Positions 17,180-25,932 are shown, numbered from the stretch's first letter. The stretch is 34,674 nt of DNA from Candidatus Gastranaerophilales bacterium (GCA_016282705.1 JAEELO010000029.1:1-34674), one strand, 5' to 3'. Numbers and translations: made by a program. The notes: generated by a model from the sequence alone, not told the origin.

Positions 17180-18645
17180 TGTCAAAAAAGCTCATTATTT
17201 CTATTATATGTACTATAATTTATGCATTTATAACATTAATTGCGGTATTGCATCACGAATCATGGGCTGATGAAGTACAAGTATGGCAATTGTGCAGATA
17301 TCTTTCTATATCGGAATTAATACAACATCTTCAAAATGAAGGGCATCCTTCTTTATTTTATTTACTAATTTTTCCGCTTACAAAAATATCTTCAAATATA
17401 ATGTATATGCAGCTGCTTTGCTGGATTTCGATGGTATTTGCGGTTTTTATAATGTTTTTCAAGTCACCATTTGGTAATTTCACAAAATTTGCTATAGTAA
17501 CAAGTGCAGGATTTCTTTATTTTCTGCCGGTTATGGCAAGAAATTATGCAATTATTCCGGTCCTTGTATTTTTGGCCGCCATATTATATCTAAAGCAGAA
17601 AGAACATCCGATATTGTACGGAACAACTATTGCACTGATTGCTAATACTCACGCAATAATGTTTGGGTTTGCATTTATTCTTGCTTTATTATTCTTTTAT
17701 GACAACATATTCATTCCTTGGAAAAATAAAGAAGAAAAAATTAAAAATTCTATTATTATTTCAACTGCAATCATTATTACAGGATTATCAACACTTATAT
17801 TGCAATTATATAATACAACATCAAGTAATCAATTTATAACATTTGATGATGAATCAATTTATACAAAGGCTGCGCACGTTTTTTCTCATTTCTTTTTTAA
17901 TACATATAATTCAAATTTACTCGGATTTAATTTAATAGATATAACATTTATATACATTTTAGCCGCTTTATTCTTGGGATTTTTTGTTATTTTGTTCATA
18001 AATAATAAACGTATGTTTCTTATTTCAACTTTTGCAATAGGCTTTCAATTTGCTATATATATTCTTGTTTATTGGAAACTTGTTTATGCAACCAGAATTT
18101 TTACATCATTCGTGATTTTGATTTTCTGTATGTGGATACTTATTCTAATGACTGATAATGAAAAGCAAAAGAAAATTGCGAACATATTAATTTCTATATT
18201 TTTTATTCTTACTATATATAATTCGCTGCATTCATATATACTTGATTTAAAAAATAATTATTCCAGTGCTAAATCAACAGCAGAATATATAGTCAAGCAT
18301 TTTGAAAAAAATAAATCTCTGTTCTTAATAGATATAGAGTCTTGCCATATTGCATTAGCATATTATTTGGACATAAAGGGATATGAATTAATATCAATAA
18401 TGAGAGAAAAACCGCTAAAATATGTAGTTTGGGATAATCAATCAGGTATAGCACTGGATGAAGCAAATTGGAAAAAATGCGGAAAATATTTTTCACAATT
18501 ATATCCTGATTTAAACATATATGTAATAAGGTCAAGAAGTAATTTTTACGACTACTCATTAACGGAAAATTTTGAACCTGTATACATTTCCGCTGACTGT
18601 ATGGACTTCTATGAAAAATATATAATATATAAATACATTAAATAG
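17179..18645 (+). CDS. GT-C fold membrane glycosyltransferase-like protein
   Basis: 488 residues with about ten hydrophobic segments spread through residues 5-360 and a soluble C-terminal part. The first extracytoplasmic loop has HHESWADEVQVW with D31-E32, the acidic pair typical of GT-C enzymes using polyprenyl-phosphate sugars, followed by NEGHPSLFY (53-61). GT-C proteins transfer sugars on the periplasmic face to lipids or proteins. The donor and acceptor cannot be told from sequence. ATG overlaps the htpX stop by one base, so translation is coupled. Its 3' end overlaps a small minus-strand ORF by 8 bases. Confidence 0.75.
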   Translation: MSKKLIISIICTIIYAFITLIAVLHHESWADEVQVWQLCRYLSISELIQHLQNEGHPSLFYLLIFPLTKISSNIMYMQLLCWISMVFAVFIMFFKSPFGNFTKFAIVTSAGFLYFLPVMARNYAIIPVLVFLAAILYLKQKEHPILYGTTIALIANTHAIMFGFAFILALLFFYDNIFIPWKNKEEKIKNSIIISTAIIITGLSTLILQLYNTTSSNQFITFDDESIYTKAAHVFSHFFFNTYNSNLLGFNLIDITFIYILAALFLGFFVILFINNKRMFLISTFAIGFQFAIYILVYWKLVYATRIFTSFVILIFCMWILILMTDNEKQKKIANILISIFFILTIYNSLHSYILDLKNNYSSAKSTAEYIVKHFEKNKSLFLIDIESCHIALAYYLDIKGYELISIMREKPLKYVVWDNQSGIALDEANWKKCGKYFSQLYPDLNIYVIRSRSNFYDYSLTENFEPVYISADCMDFYEKYIIYKYIK

Positions 18646-18892
18646 TTTTATCTCTTTTCATATATGGTTTTATAAACTCACCAACAGAATAATATTCAAC
18701 TTTTAAGTCTGTTTGTTCTGCTTCATCTTCAAAATAATCAAATAAATCAGCAAGAATATCCATATATTTATTACCTTCTTTTGCAAAAAACTTGGATTCT
18801 ATATCCATAATTACAACATTCACACCTGTTTGTTTTGATTTTATAAGGAATGATTTTATTTGTTCTATATTTGTATTAATCGGAGGTATCAA
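18638..18892 (-). CDS. short ORF of unknown function, possibly a 5'-truncated gene remnant
   Basis: The frame is open from an in-frame stop near 18971 down to the stop at 18638, about 110 codons, but contains no ATG. The only plausible starts are TTG codons without a binding site, and the one at 18892 gives 84 residues. The sequence looks protein-like, not random: VNVVIMDIESKFF then KYMDILADLFDYFEDEAE and VEYYSVGEFIKPYMK, a hydrophobic strand followed by acidic helix. It sits just downstream of the 3' end of tRNA-Ser, a common place for insertion and deletion debris. I do not recognise a family. It may be a decayed gene, so coding status is uncertain. Confidence 0.35.
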   Translation of the reverse strand: MIPPINTNIEQIKSFLIKSKQTGVNVVIMDIESKFFAKEGNKYMDILADLFDYFEDEAEQTDLKVEYYSVGEFIKPYMKRDKTI

Positions 18893-18994
18893 AATATATT
18901 TTGTACGAACGGCAATTTTATATAAATTTATAAGTATAATATGGAGGAAAGGGAACCAACTTACCTTTATTTATTTGGAAATTAAAGTATAATT

Positions 18995-19081
18995 CGGAGA
19001 AGGGGGGATTCGAACCCCCGGTGGAGTTGCCCCCACACAAACGTTCCAGGTTTGCACCTTAAACCACTCGGACACCTCTCC
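18995..19081 (-). tRNA. tRNA-Ser (anticodon GGA)
   Basis: 87 bases. On the minus strand the acceptor stem GGAGAGG pairs with CTTCTCC (one G-T), discriminator G. Anticodon stem-loop is CAAAC-CTGGAAC-GTTTG, anticodon GGA, reading UCC and UCU. A long class II variable arm (around GTGGGGGCAACTCCAC) is diagnostic of serine tRNA; the T arm is GGGGG-TTCGAAT-CCCCC. CCA is not encoded, so it must be added by the nucleotidyltransferase. Confidence 0.97.
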
Positions 19082-19116
19082 ATTGATTTACTTTCTATTT
19101 ATAACAGACAAAAACT

Positions 19117-19145
19117 TTGTCGTCAAATGTTTATTCATATATAAT
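19117..19145 (+). promoter_or_regulatory. promoter for the PLD-like gene, probably giving a leaderless mRNA
   Basis: TTGTCG (19117-19122), exactly 17 bases, then perfect TATAAT (19140-19145). Only six bases separate the -10 box from the ATG at 19152, so transcription should begin at or next to the start codon. No Shine-Dalgarno is present. Confidence 0.65.
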
Positions 19146-19151
19146 ATTTTT

Positions 19152-20948
19152 ATGAAAAAATCAATTTTAATATTATTTTTAATCCTTATATTAACTCTTC
19201 TTTTCATTAATATTCTTCCATCTGAAGGATACAAAGTATTTAAAATTGAAAACCCAAAGACCATATACATTGATACAAACAATAATTCAATTTTTGATGA
19301 AAATGAACCTGTAATAATAGAAAATCTGTACTACATAGATGAGAATACAGATACCGCTAATTTCCCGATATTGGATAATTTAACAGAAGAACAAAAAGTA
19401 TTTTTATCATATAAAGTTAAAGATTTATCTGAACAATTATTAAAAAATAAACATGTTAAGATAGAAAATAATGATATTTATATAAACGGAAAAAGCTATT
19501 CGGAACAAATGCTGAAATCAAAAACAGTATTTAATAATTCCGAGGAGACACAAAAAGCACTATACAATTACATAAATTCAATTAATTTGGATGACTATGT
19601 ACTCTTAAATACACGGAGCAAAAAATATCATAAATTATCCTGCACAGAAGGAAGAAAAAGCACAAATTTAAGACTGACAAATAAAAACAAACTTGGAAAT
19701 GACGCTTCGCCTTGTAAATACTGCCATTTAAATAAAACATTTAACAATAATAAATATAACTGCAAGAATACAGATGATAAATCAAAACAAGAAACATCAA
19801 CAACTTTCAAACAAATAAAAAAGCCGGCAAATAAATTTAAAGAAGATAATATAGAAATATTTTTTATTGATTTGAATGAAATTGAACTACCTTCAAACAA
19901 ATGCGCTTCAACTGCCTGCCAAACATTATTAAATGAAATAAATAATGCACAGTCTTCAATTGATTTTGCTATATACGGAATTAATAATCAACCTCTTTTA
20001 GTTAATGCCCTTTTAAAAGCAAAAGAAAGAGGAGTGAACATTCGATGGGTATTTGATATTAATAAATCCTCGGGAAATTACTATGAAGATAATGAAGAAC
20101 TTGCAAAATTAATCACTTCATATAAAACAGATGAAGTTTATGAAAGTAAAAATCAAACAGCAATTATGCATAATAAGTTTTTTATTTTTGATAAAAAACA
20201 TGTATGGACAGGTTCTGCAAATATTTCAACTACCGATTTAACAGGATTTAATGCAAATTATGCGGCACTTATAAAATCGGACGAAATCGCTAAAATTTAT
20301 ACAAATGAGTTTGAACAAATGTATTCGGGATTGTTTCATAATTATAAGAAAAAACAGCAGACAAATTTCATTCAAATCAACTCAGAAACCTATGTAAAAC
20401 CTCTGTTTTCTCCGCAAGATAATATCATAAATAATGAAATTATTCCTCTGATAAATAATGCTAAAAAGTACATTTATATTCCTATGTTTTTTATCACACA
20501 CAAAGGAATTTCAAAAGCACTTATCAATGCCCATAATAAAGGTATAGATATTAAAATCATTCAAGATGCAACAAATGCTCATTCGACGGCAACTATACAC
20601 AAAGAATTAAGGGATGCGAATATACCGGTAAAAACCGAAAATTTTGCCGGAAAAATGCATGCTAAATCGATGATTATTGATGATAATATTTCTCTAATCG
20701 GTTCTATGAACTATACAAACAGCGGAAATAATAAAAACGATGAGAATGTTTTAATAATAAAAAGTCCCCAAATAGCAGAATATATGAAATATACATTCAT
20801 ATATCTATGGAATAAAATTCCGGATAAATATTTAAAATATGACCCGAGAGCAGAATCATTTGAATCAACGGGTTCGTGCAATGACGGAATTGATAACAAT
20901 TTTGATAATAAAATAGACGGACAAGATGACGGTTGTAAAACAAAATAA
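19152..20948 (+). CDS. exported phospholipase D-superfamily protein with CxxC zinc-type motif and Ca-binding-like tail
   Basis: 598 residues from ATG 19152; an in-frame TTG at 19083 lies upstream of the promoter and is rejected. A signal anchor (about residues 5-22) directs it outward. A zinc-ribbon-like motif, H160-x3-C164 and C188-x2-C191 (KYHKLSC, ASPCKYC), precedes the catalytic half. Two HKD motifs define a PLD fold: H340 in HNKFFIFD with GSANIS after it, and H503 in HAKSMIIDD with GSMNYTNSG after it. Members cleave phosphodiesters in DNA (Nuc) or phospholipids, or act as cardiolipin synthases. The C-terminal tail (about 570-598) is CNDGIDNNFDNKIDGQDDGC, an Asp-rich pattern typical of exported proteins, likely calcium-binding. 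Nuclease is my preferred reading because of the metal motif. Divergent from tRNA-Ser. Confidence 0.85.
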   Translation: MKKSILILFLILILTLLFINILPSEGYKVFKIENPKTIYIDTNNNSIFDENEPVIIENLYYIDENTDTANFPILDNLTEEQKVFLSYKVKDLSEQLLKNKHVKIENNDIYINGKSYSEQMLKSKTVFNNSEETQKALYNYINSINLDDYVLLNTRSKKYHKLSCTEGRKSTNLRLTNKNKLGNDASPCKYCHLNKTFNNNKYNCKNTDDKSKQETSTTFKQIKKPANKFKEDNIEIFFIDLNEIELPSNKCASTACQTLLNEINNAQSSIDFAIYGINNQPLLVNALLKAKERGVNIRWVFDINKSSGNYYEDNEELAKLITSYKTDEVYESKNQTAIMHNKFFIFDKKHVWTGSANISTTDLTGFNANYAALIKSDEIAKIYTNEFEQMYSGLFHNYKKKQQTNFIQINSETYVKPLFSPQDNIINNEIIPLINNAKKYIYIPMFFITHKGISKALINAHNKGIDIKIIQDATNAHSTATIHKELRDANIPVKTENFAGKMHAKSMIIDDNISLIGSMNYTNSGNNKNDENVLIIKSPQIAEYMKYTFIYLWNKIPDKYLKYDPRAESFESTGSCNDGIDNNFDNKIDGQDDGCKTK

Positions 20949-20949
20949 A

Positions 20950-22245
20950 TTATTTAACGGCTTTTTTTAGTATATGTTTTATCTGTTCTGTTTGCTTATC
21001 TGCATTATATCCTCTGTTAAAATTTTTATAAGAATTATCATATTCTTTATACTCAAACTGAGTCTTTTTGTTAAAAGCCAATATTATAGTTTCTTCACTA
21101 TCATATTCGGCAGTCTTAATTTCATTATAAAGACTTAAAAGTGTTTCTTTTATTACGTCAATATTATTTTTGTTAGCTTTAACAATTAAAAGTTTATTCG
21201 CAAAATCCGAAAGATTTTTAACTAAATCTATTTCAACATTCCCTAAGCACATTGCACAATCGGAAACAAATCTCTTCTTTGCATAATTATCAAATACTGC
21301 CCTATATTTATAATTGGCAGGTATTTCATTATCATTTTCCAACGGATACAATACACCAATGTTGACATTCTTCATTTTGTTATTACGAACGTATTTATAT
21401 ACAGAATCACATAATTCATAATCATCAATATAAATTGTTTTATGAATATTTTCATTTAAAGGAAGTGAGAAGTTTGCAGCTTCTTCTCCGACAGAGAATA
21501 TATCAGATATACATTGATTTTGTAGATTTTCAACAATAAAATTATTTAAATTATTATTAAAAAGCAACTTGGGCTGATATACATACGATTTATCGGCATT
21601 TTCAGAATAATAATTTTGAAGAATTTTATGCAGAAATTCATACATTTTTTTAAATTGCTTAGTTCTTATCAGATACAAGCTATATTGCAAATTCAAAAAA
21701 TATTTAAGCCAATTTACAAAAGGTATCATAGTAAAAATTTGAGAACATTTAACCCTGTTTAAATAATATTGACCGAGTTCTTTTCTGGAAATCAATTTAG
21801 TAAACTCAAAACTGCTGAAAACAATTTTAAAAAAGCCTCTTGCCAGTGCCTTTATTTTTCTTGTTTCAAGAGATAATCCTTCAAAATCATATAAAATCCA
21901 TCTGCCATTATTAAAAGTATAATTGTGAGGAAGTAAATCCCAACCGCATATACCGAATTTTTCAAGTTCAATACACATTTCTAATGCGAGTTCAGATACA
22001 TCATAAGCCATCGTTTCCGTGTACTCTTCAGAATGAATTATTCCTTTTAAAAATTCATGTTGGACAATTTTCTTTTCATCGGAATATATTTTTGTATCAA
22101 CAACACAATCGGATAAATAATCAGAATTTTTAATAATATCAATTATCCTTTTGGTTTCATCAATATTATCAACAATTCTAAATATTTTTCCGTCTTTTTG
22201 CTTAACAGTATCCGAAAAATTTATTTCTTCGCTATTATCAATCAT
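20950..22245 (-). CDS. kinase-like / methyltransferase-like protein of unknown function
   Basis: 431 residues, ATG start. The centre of the N-terminal half has GICGWDLLPHNYTFNN (98-113) and WILYDFEGLSLE (116-127). The D103-x4-N108 and D120-F-E-G arrangement recalls the catalytic and metal-binding loops of protein-kinase-like phosphotransferases, and also the Asp-x-x-x-x-N plus DF element in a family of SAM-dependent methyltransferases found in glycan loci. The C-terminal part (about 245-400), with VGEEAANFSLPLNE and an acidic strand TIYIDDYE, looks like a degenerate Rossmann methyltransferase lacking a clear GxGxG. No signal peptide. It converges tightly on the PLD-like gene (one base apart). 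The assignment is tentative. Confidence 0.45.
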   Translation of the reverse strand: MIDNSEEINFSDTVKQKDGKIFRIVDNIDETKRIIDIIKNSDYLSDCVVDTKIYSDEKKIVQHEFLKGIIHSEEYTETMAYDVSELALEMCIELEKFGICGWDLLPHNYTFNNGRWILYDFEGLSLETRKIKALARGFFKIVFSSFEFTKLISRKELGQYYLNRVKCSQIFTMIPFVNWLKYFLNLQYSLYLIRTKQFKKMYEFLHKILQNYYSENADKSYVYQPKLLFNNNLNNFIVENLQNQCISDIFSVGEEAANFSLPLNENIHKTIYIDDYELCDSVYKYVRNNKMKNVNIGVLYPLENDNEIPANYKYRAVFDNYAKKRFVSDCAMCLGNVEIDLVKNLSDFANKLLIVKANKNNIDVIKETLLSLYNEIKTAEYDSEETIILAFNKKTQFEYKEYDNSYKNFNRGYNADKQTEQIKHILKKAVK

Positions 22246-22277
22246 AAACTTATTTCTTAATTGCGGACTTATTAATT

Positions 22278-22306
22278 ATATTATAAACAATACATTTCAT
22301 TGGCAA
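22278..22306 (-). promoter_or_regulatory. candidate promoter for the kinase/methyltransferase-like gene
   Basis: On the minus strand TTGCCA (complement of 22301-22306) is followed by TATAAT after 15 bases (22280-22285) or TAATAT after 17 bases (22278-22283), 32-34 bases before the ATG at 22245. Confidence 0.4.
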
Positions 22307-22337
22307 ATTTTTATATTTATGATTTTTAGTAAACAAT

Positions 22338-22934
22338 ATGAGAATAAATGGAAAGAGTAACAATATTTCTTTTAACAAAAGACTGGCAGCAACCTGTTCT
22401 GTTGTGCAATCAACAGGTGAGCCATTGCCATGCAATATATACAAAATATTGCCGAATGAAGATAGAAATTATTTAAAAAAACTAGGAAATGATTATAATT
22501 GGGAGAAAAACCATTACTTAGACTGTCTGGAAATAGACTTTTTAGAAATGAATGAATTGCCTTATACTTCTATATATTCAATAGAAGACAAAGACGGGAA
22601 ATGTATAGGATTAACAGAAGTAAAAGAAAATCTCAATACTTTTAACATTGAAATTTTAGAAACCGCCCCAAGATTTGAGAACAAAAGGTCAGATTCTTCA
22701 ATAAAATATATTGGAGAAACAATGGTCTCTTTTATAACAGAATTGGCAAAAAGAACAAAAAAGCATATGATAGAAGTATTTTCCGCATCAAAAGCAGTAG
22801 ATTTTTACAGAGAAAAATGTCATATGAACTACAATGACAGAAATAAATATTTTTATTTACCTGCATACAGATACGACCGGCTTTTAATGCAAAATGAAAG
22901 ACATACCGGAAGTAAAATCAATATTATAGAATAA
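22338..22934 (+). CDS. GNAT-like acetyltransferase family protein
   Basis: 198 residues, ATG without a clear binding site. The N terminus MRINGKSNNISFNKRL carries a variant of the shared leader (F12-N-K). The C-terminal half matches the GNAT pattern: YIGETMVSFITELAKRTK (residues about 121-138, acetyl-CoA pyrophosphate helix), strand HMIEVFSAS, then KAVDFYREKCHMN, the usual A-x-x-F/Y-Y-x-x-x-G-F ending. The Q/RxxGxG/A loop is not canonical, so activity is uncertain. Cysteines near the N terminus (C20, C32) are notable. Its stop is one base from the stop of the converging aminotransferase gene. Confidence 0.6.
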   Translation: MRINGKSNNISFNKRLAATCSVVQSTGEPLPCNIYKILPNEDRNYLKKLGNDYNWEKNHYLDCLEIDFLEMNELPYTSIYSIEDKDGKCIGLTEVKENLNTFNIEILETAPRFENKRSDSSIKYIGETMVSFITELAKRTKKHMIEVFSASKAVDFYREKCHMNYNDRNKYFYLPAYRYDRLLMQNERHTGSKINIIE

Positions 22935-22935
22935 T

Positions 22936-24117
22936 TTATACTTCAGTCAATGCTTCAGAAAGACGCTTAATTCCTTCTCTGATAGTTTCCGAATTTGCAT
23001 TTGTATAGTTTAATCTCAATGTATTTACATTTTTAGGATTAACATAGAAAGGATGTCCAGGAACAAAAGCAACATTCTTTGCAATTGCTTTATCAAATAA
23101 TTTCATTACATCTTTACCTTCTTCTAATGTAACCCAAGTAAACATTCCTCCTTTAGGACGGGTAAATTTAACATTTTTCGGGAAATATTCTTCCATCGCA
23201 CCGACCATTGCCTGTGCTTGTGATTTATATAATTTCTTAATTTTTTCAATATGTTTATCCAAATCATTATTATAAAGATAATCGGATATTAAATACTGCC
23301 CGAATATATTTGAATGTAAATCTGCTGCTTGTTTAGCTGTTTCAATCATTCTTATTATTTCTTTATTTGCAATTATGTAACCCAAACGCATGCCGGGAGT
23401 AACAATCTTAGAGAATGAACCGAGATACAAATTCTTTTCTGTTTGATTTAATCCGATATAAGGAATTCTGGGTGTATCTTCAAATCTGAGTTCTCCATAC
23501 GGATCATCTTGTATTAAAAGCATATCTTCATCTTTAATTAAATCAAAAACAGCTTTTCTGTTTTCTGCCGTATATGTTAAACCCGTAGGATTTTGGAAAT
23601 TAGGTATTAAATATGCCAATTTTGGTTTATAAGTTTTTAAAGTATTTTTTAAGTCTTCAATGTCCAACCCGTCATCATTAAGTTTCGTTGTAACAAAATT
23701 AGCCTGATAAACACAGAAAGATTGTAAAAGACCTAAATATGAAGGTTTTTCAACCATTACATTATCACCTTCATTTATAAATACTTTCCCTATTAAATCC
23801 AAAGCCTGTTGAGAACCGGTTGTAATGATTATATTTTCAATAGAAATATCCATATTCCAAAGTTTTTTATATCGGTCTACAATATATTGTCTCAAGGTAT
23901 CAAGACCAAGTGTTGTCGAATATTGATATATCTTCGCTCCGTACATTTCAGCTATTCTGTTCATTGAAATTTTAAGTTCTTCCTGCGGAAATGAAATCGG
24001 ATTTGGAAGTCCGCCGGCAAATGAAATAATTTCAGGCTTTTGAGTAACCTTTAATATTTCTCTTATAAATGATGAAGGAGTATTTTTTATTCTTTCGGAA
24101 AAGTAATTTTCAAACAT
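22936..24117 (-). CDS. PLP-dependent class I aminotransferase (2-aminoadipate / aromatic type)
   Basis: 393 residues. Fold type I aminotransferase. PLP lysine is K237 in LGSFSKIVTPGMRLGY (232-247); N176 in FQNPTG and D205/Y207 in QDDPYGELRF are the usual PLP-contacting residues; GSQQALDLIGKVF (101-113) is the phosphate-binding loop. The N terminus ISFAGGLPNP and the SFSK(I)xxPGxRLGY stretch place it with LysN/Kat2-like and MocR-like aminotransferases, without the DNA-binding domain of MocR regulators. Substrate (aminoadipate, aromatic or branched-chain amino acids) cannot be fixed. ATG at 24117; divergent from nth. Confidence 0.9.
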   Translation of the reverse strand: MFENYFSERIKNTPSSFIREILKVTQKPEIISFAGGLPNPISFPQEELKISMNRIAEMYGAKIYQYSTTLGLDTLRQYIVDRYKKLWNMDISIENIIITTGSQQALDLIGKVFINEGDNVMVEKPSYLGLLQSFCVYQANFVTTKLNDDGLDIEDLKNTLKTYKPKLAYLIPNFQNPTGLTYTAENRKAVFDLIKDEDMLLIQDDPYGELRFEDTPRIPYIGLNQTEKNLYLGSFSKIVTPGMRLGYIIANKEIIRMIETAKQAADLHSNIFGQYLISDYLYNNDLDKHIEKIKKLYKSQAQAMVGAMEEYFPKNVKFTRPKGGMFTWVTLEEGKDVMKLFDKAIAKNVAFVPGHPFYVNPKNVNTLRLNYTNANSETIREGIKRLSEALTEV

Positions 24118-24191
24118 ATTTTAACCTATTTTCTAATATTTTAAGTCTATCACATAGTGTTTATGTATGCAAAATAATTTACTTGATTTAT

Positions 24192-24199
24192 GTTAATAT
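24192..24199 (+). promoter_or_regulatory. extended -10 promoter for nth, probably leaderless
   Basis: TGTTAATAT (24191-24199) has a TG one base before TAATAT, an extended -10 element. Six bases separate it from the nth ATG at 24206, the same spacing as at the PLD-like gene. No Shine-Dalgarno is present. Confidence 0.45.
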
Positions 24200-24205
24200 G
24201 GTTTT

Positions 24206-24847
24206 ATGATTAAGAATTTTGATAGAATTATTGACGGCATAAAAAAAATGAATCTTCCATATACAGATTTTGTAAAATTTATGGAAGATATACATGATCC
24301 TTTTATTGTTTTAATTGCTTGCATTCTTTCTCTAAGAACAAATGACAGGACAACATATCCTGCGACTATGAGAATGCTGAAATTAGGTAAAACACCTAAA
24401 GACTTCTTGAATGTTAAACTTGAAGATTTAGAAAAAGCTATCTATCCTGTAGGTTTCTATAAAAATAAAGCGAAACAAATACTGGATATAGCATATGAAC
24501 TGTATCATAAATACAATAGTATAGTTCCAAATGAAATAGATGAACTTGTTAAATTTAAAGGAGTAGGAAGAAAAACAGCAAATCTTGTTCAATCAAAAGG
24601 ATACGGATTACCCAGTATATGTGTGGATGTTCACGTTCACAGAATATCTAACAGACTAGGGTTATGCTCCACCAAAGAGCCGGAAGAAACCGAAACGGCA
24701 TTAAAAAATAATCTGCCTAAAGAAAAATGGTCGGAAATTAACACTATTTTTGTCACTCTCGGACAAAACATCTGTAAACCAACTAAACCCGACTGTTCAA
24801 AATGCGGAATTACAAAATATTGTAAATACTATAATTCACTAAAGTAA
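24206..24847 (+). CDS. nth: endonuclease III (DNA glycosylase/AP lyase)
   Basis: 213 residues. Base-excision repair enzyme removing oxidised pyrimidines and cutting at AP sites. The helix-hairpin-helix is FKGVGRKTANLV (117-128) with the Schiff-base lysine K123, and the catalytic Asp is D141 in CVDVHVHRISNRLG. The [4Fe-4S] cluster ligands have canonical C-x6-C-x2-C-x5-C spacing at C190, C197, C200 and C206. Length matches E. coli Nth (211). It overlaps the converging downstream gene by 9 bases. Confidence 0.96.
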   Translation: MIKNFDRIIDGIKKMNLPYTDFVKFMEDIHDPFIVLIACILSLRTNDRTTYPATMRMLKLGKTPKDFLNVKLEDLEKAIYPVGFYKNKAKQILDIAYELYHKYNSIVPNEIDELVKFKGVGRKTANLVQSKGYGLPSICVDVHVHRISNRLGLCSTKEPEETETALKNNLPKEKWSEINTIFVTLGQNICKPTKPDCSKCGITKYCKYYNSLK

Positions 24848-25879
24848 TACTTGATTTGTTGATTTTTGTCTTGTCTGCGGCTGTGATATTCTCTGTTGAA
24901 ATCTGCTTTTTGTATTTTTATATTCTTGAGAGAGATAATCTAAACTCGGTTCTACAGTCTTTTTTATCACAATATTTTCAACAAAATTATCAATAGATTT
25001 TGCTAATAATGCCAATCCAATAAACCCGCCGGCGGTTTTAATCATTTTATTCTTAAAAATTTGATTTTCATGGAAATCTTTTAATATACTCTTTACTGCT
25101 TTTCCCATATATTTATCGGCAGGATACAATTTTGCATATTCACTTTGAACTGTCTGAAACTTTTCAAATAATTTTTTAGACATTTCTTTTGGTCGTTGAT
25201 TTTGCATTAATTGCGCACGCATTTCCATTATTTTTGCGCCCTGCCTTTTTGCAAAATCTCCGAGTTTTTGTTCATTAGCATGTGCAAATGTATCAGAATC
25301 CTTTAACGGATTTATAAAAGATAAAACTTTTTTAAACGGAGATAGTCTTTTAAATTCATCTTTGGATGTTTTGGCAGTTGTCAAAATGGCATCTTCGAAG
25401 CCAAGGGCATAACTTTCAGGATTATCAACAAACGTATGTAAACTCTTTGACTGCATGTAATCAATTGATTTATAAATTACATCAATTTTAGATTGAGAAG
25501 ATAAGCCGTTTTTTGATAATCGGTTAAAAGAAGAAGCGCATCTTTGCCCTAACGATACTGCAGCCGTCGGCATAAATACACTTGCCATAGCCTGAAATAC
25601 AGCTTCTTTTACACCTCTTCTTTTACTCGGATTATATTGTGTATCTTCATTTTTGTATTTATCATAAATATCTGCACCAAAATACATCAAAGCAGGAACC
25701 CATAATGCAGTTCCTATTTTAGGCGATATTCCGCTAACTACGGCACCCAATTCGTTAGAATACGCTAAACCTTTAATCGGCCATGTTTTTAGCGGGTCGA
25801 CATATTTATCATTTTTATCTTTAAGGTTTGCAGAAGTAAAATTTACTCTCGGCTTTATTGAATTGTTCGTAATTTTCAT
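24839..25879 (-). CDS. lineage-type protein with N-terminal FT-S motif and membrane segments, unknown
   Basis: 346 residues from ATG at 25879; a longer frame to 25930 would begin inside an inverted repeat and lose the shared leader. The N terminus is MKITNNSIKPRVNFTSAN, matching the leader motif of other proteins here (F14-T-S). Two weakly hydrophobic segments, around TALWVPALMYFGADIY and GGFIGLALLAKSIDNF (near residue 300), may associate with membranes; the centre is basic and helical (AKRQGAKIMEMRAQLMQ). No family recognised. The 9-bp inverted repeat 27 bases upstream may control it. Confidence 0.65.
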   Translation of the reverse strand: MKITNNSIKPRVNFTSANLKDKNDKYVDPLKTWPIKGLAYSNELGAVVSGISPKIGTALWVPALMYFGADIYDKYKNEDTQYNPSKRRGVKEAVFQAMASVFMPTAAVSLGQRCASSFNRLSKNGLSSQSKIDVIYKSIDYMQSKSLHTFVDNPESYALGFEDAILTTAKTSKDEFKRLSPFKKVLSFINPLKDSDTFAHANEQKLGDFAKRQGAKIMEMRAQLMQNQRPKEMSKKLFEKFQTVQSEYAKLYPADKYMGKAVKSILKDFHENQIFKNKMIKTAGGFIGLALLAKSIDNFVENIVIKKTVEPSLDYLSQEYKNTKSRFQQRISQPQTRQKSTNQVLL

Positions 25880-25906
25880 TAATATAATTTCTAAAAGTCT
25901 AATTAC

Positions 25907-25932
25907 AATTGAGACATGTTTACGTCTCAATT
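25907..25932. promoter_or_regulatory. perfect 9-bp inverted repeat, candidate operator
   Basis: Arms aattgagac (25907-25915) and gtctcaatt (25924-25932) around an 8-base centre. On the minus strand the distal arm overlaps a TATAAT box (TATATAAT before TGAGAC), placing the dyad across the -10/start-site region of the 346-residue protein gene, where a repressor would bind. It could alternatively form an RNA hairpin in the leader. Confidence 0.4.

Noticed and set aside
19083-19151. Upstream TTG start for the PLD-like gene
   Set aside because: It lies upstream of the TATAAT promoter and abuts the tRNA-Ser 5' end; the signal anchor begins at ATG 19152.
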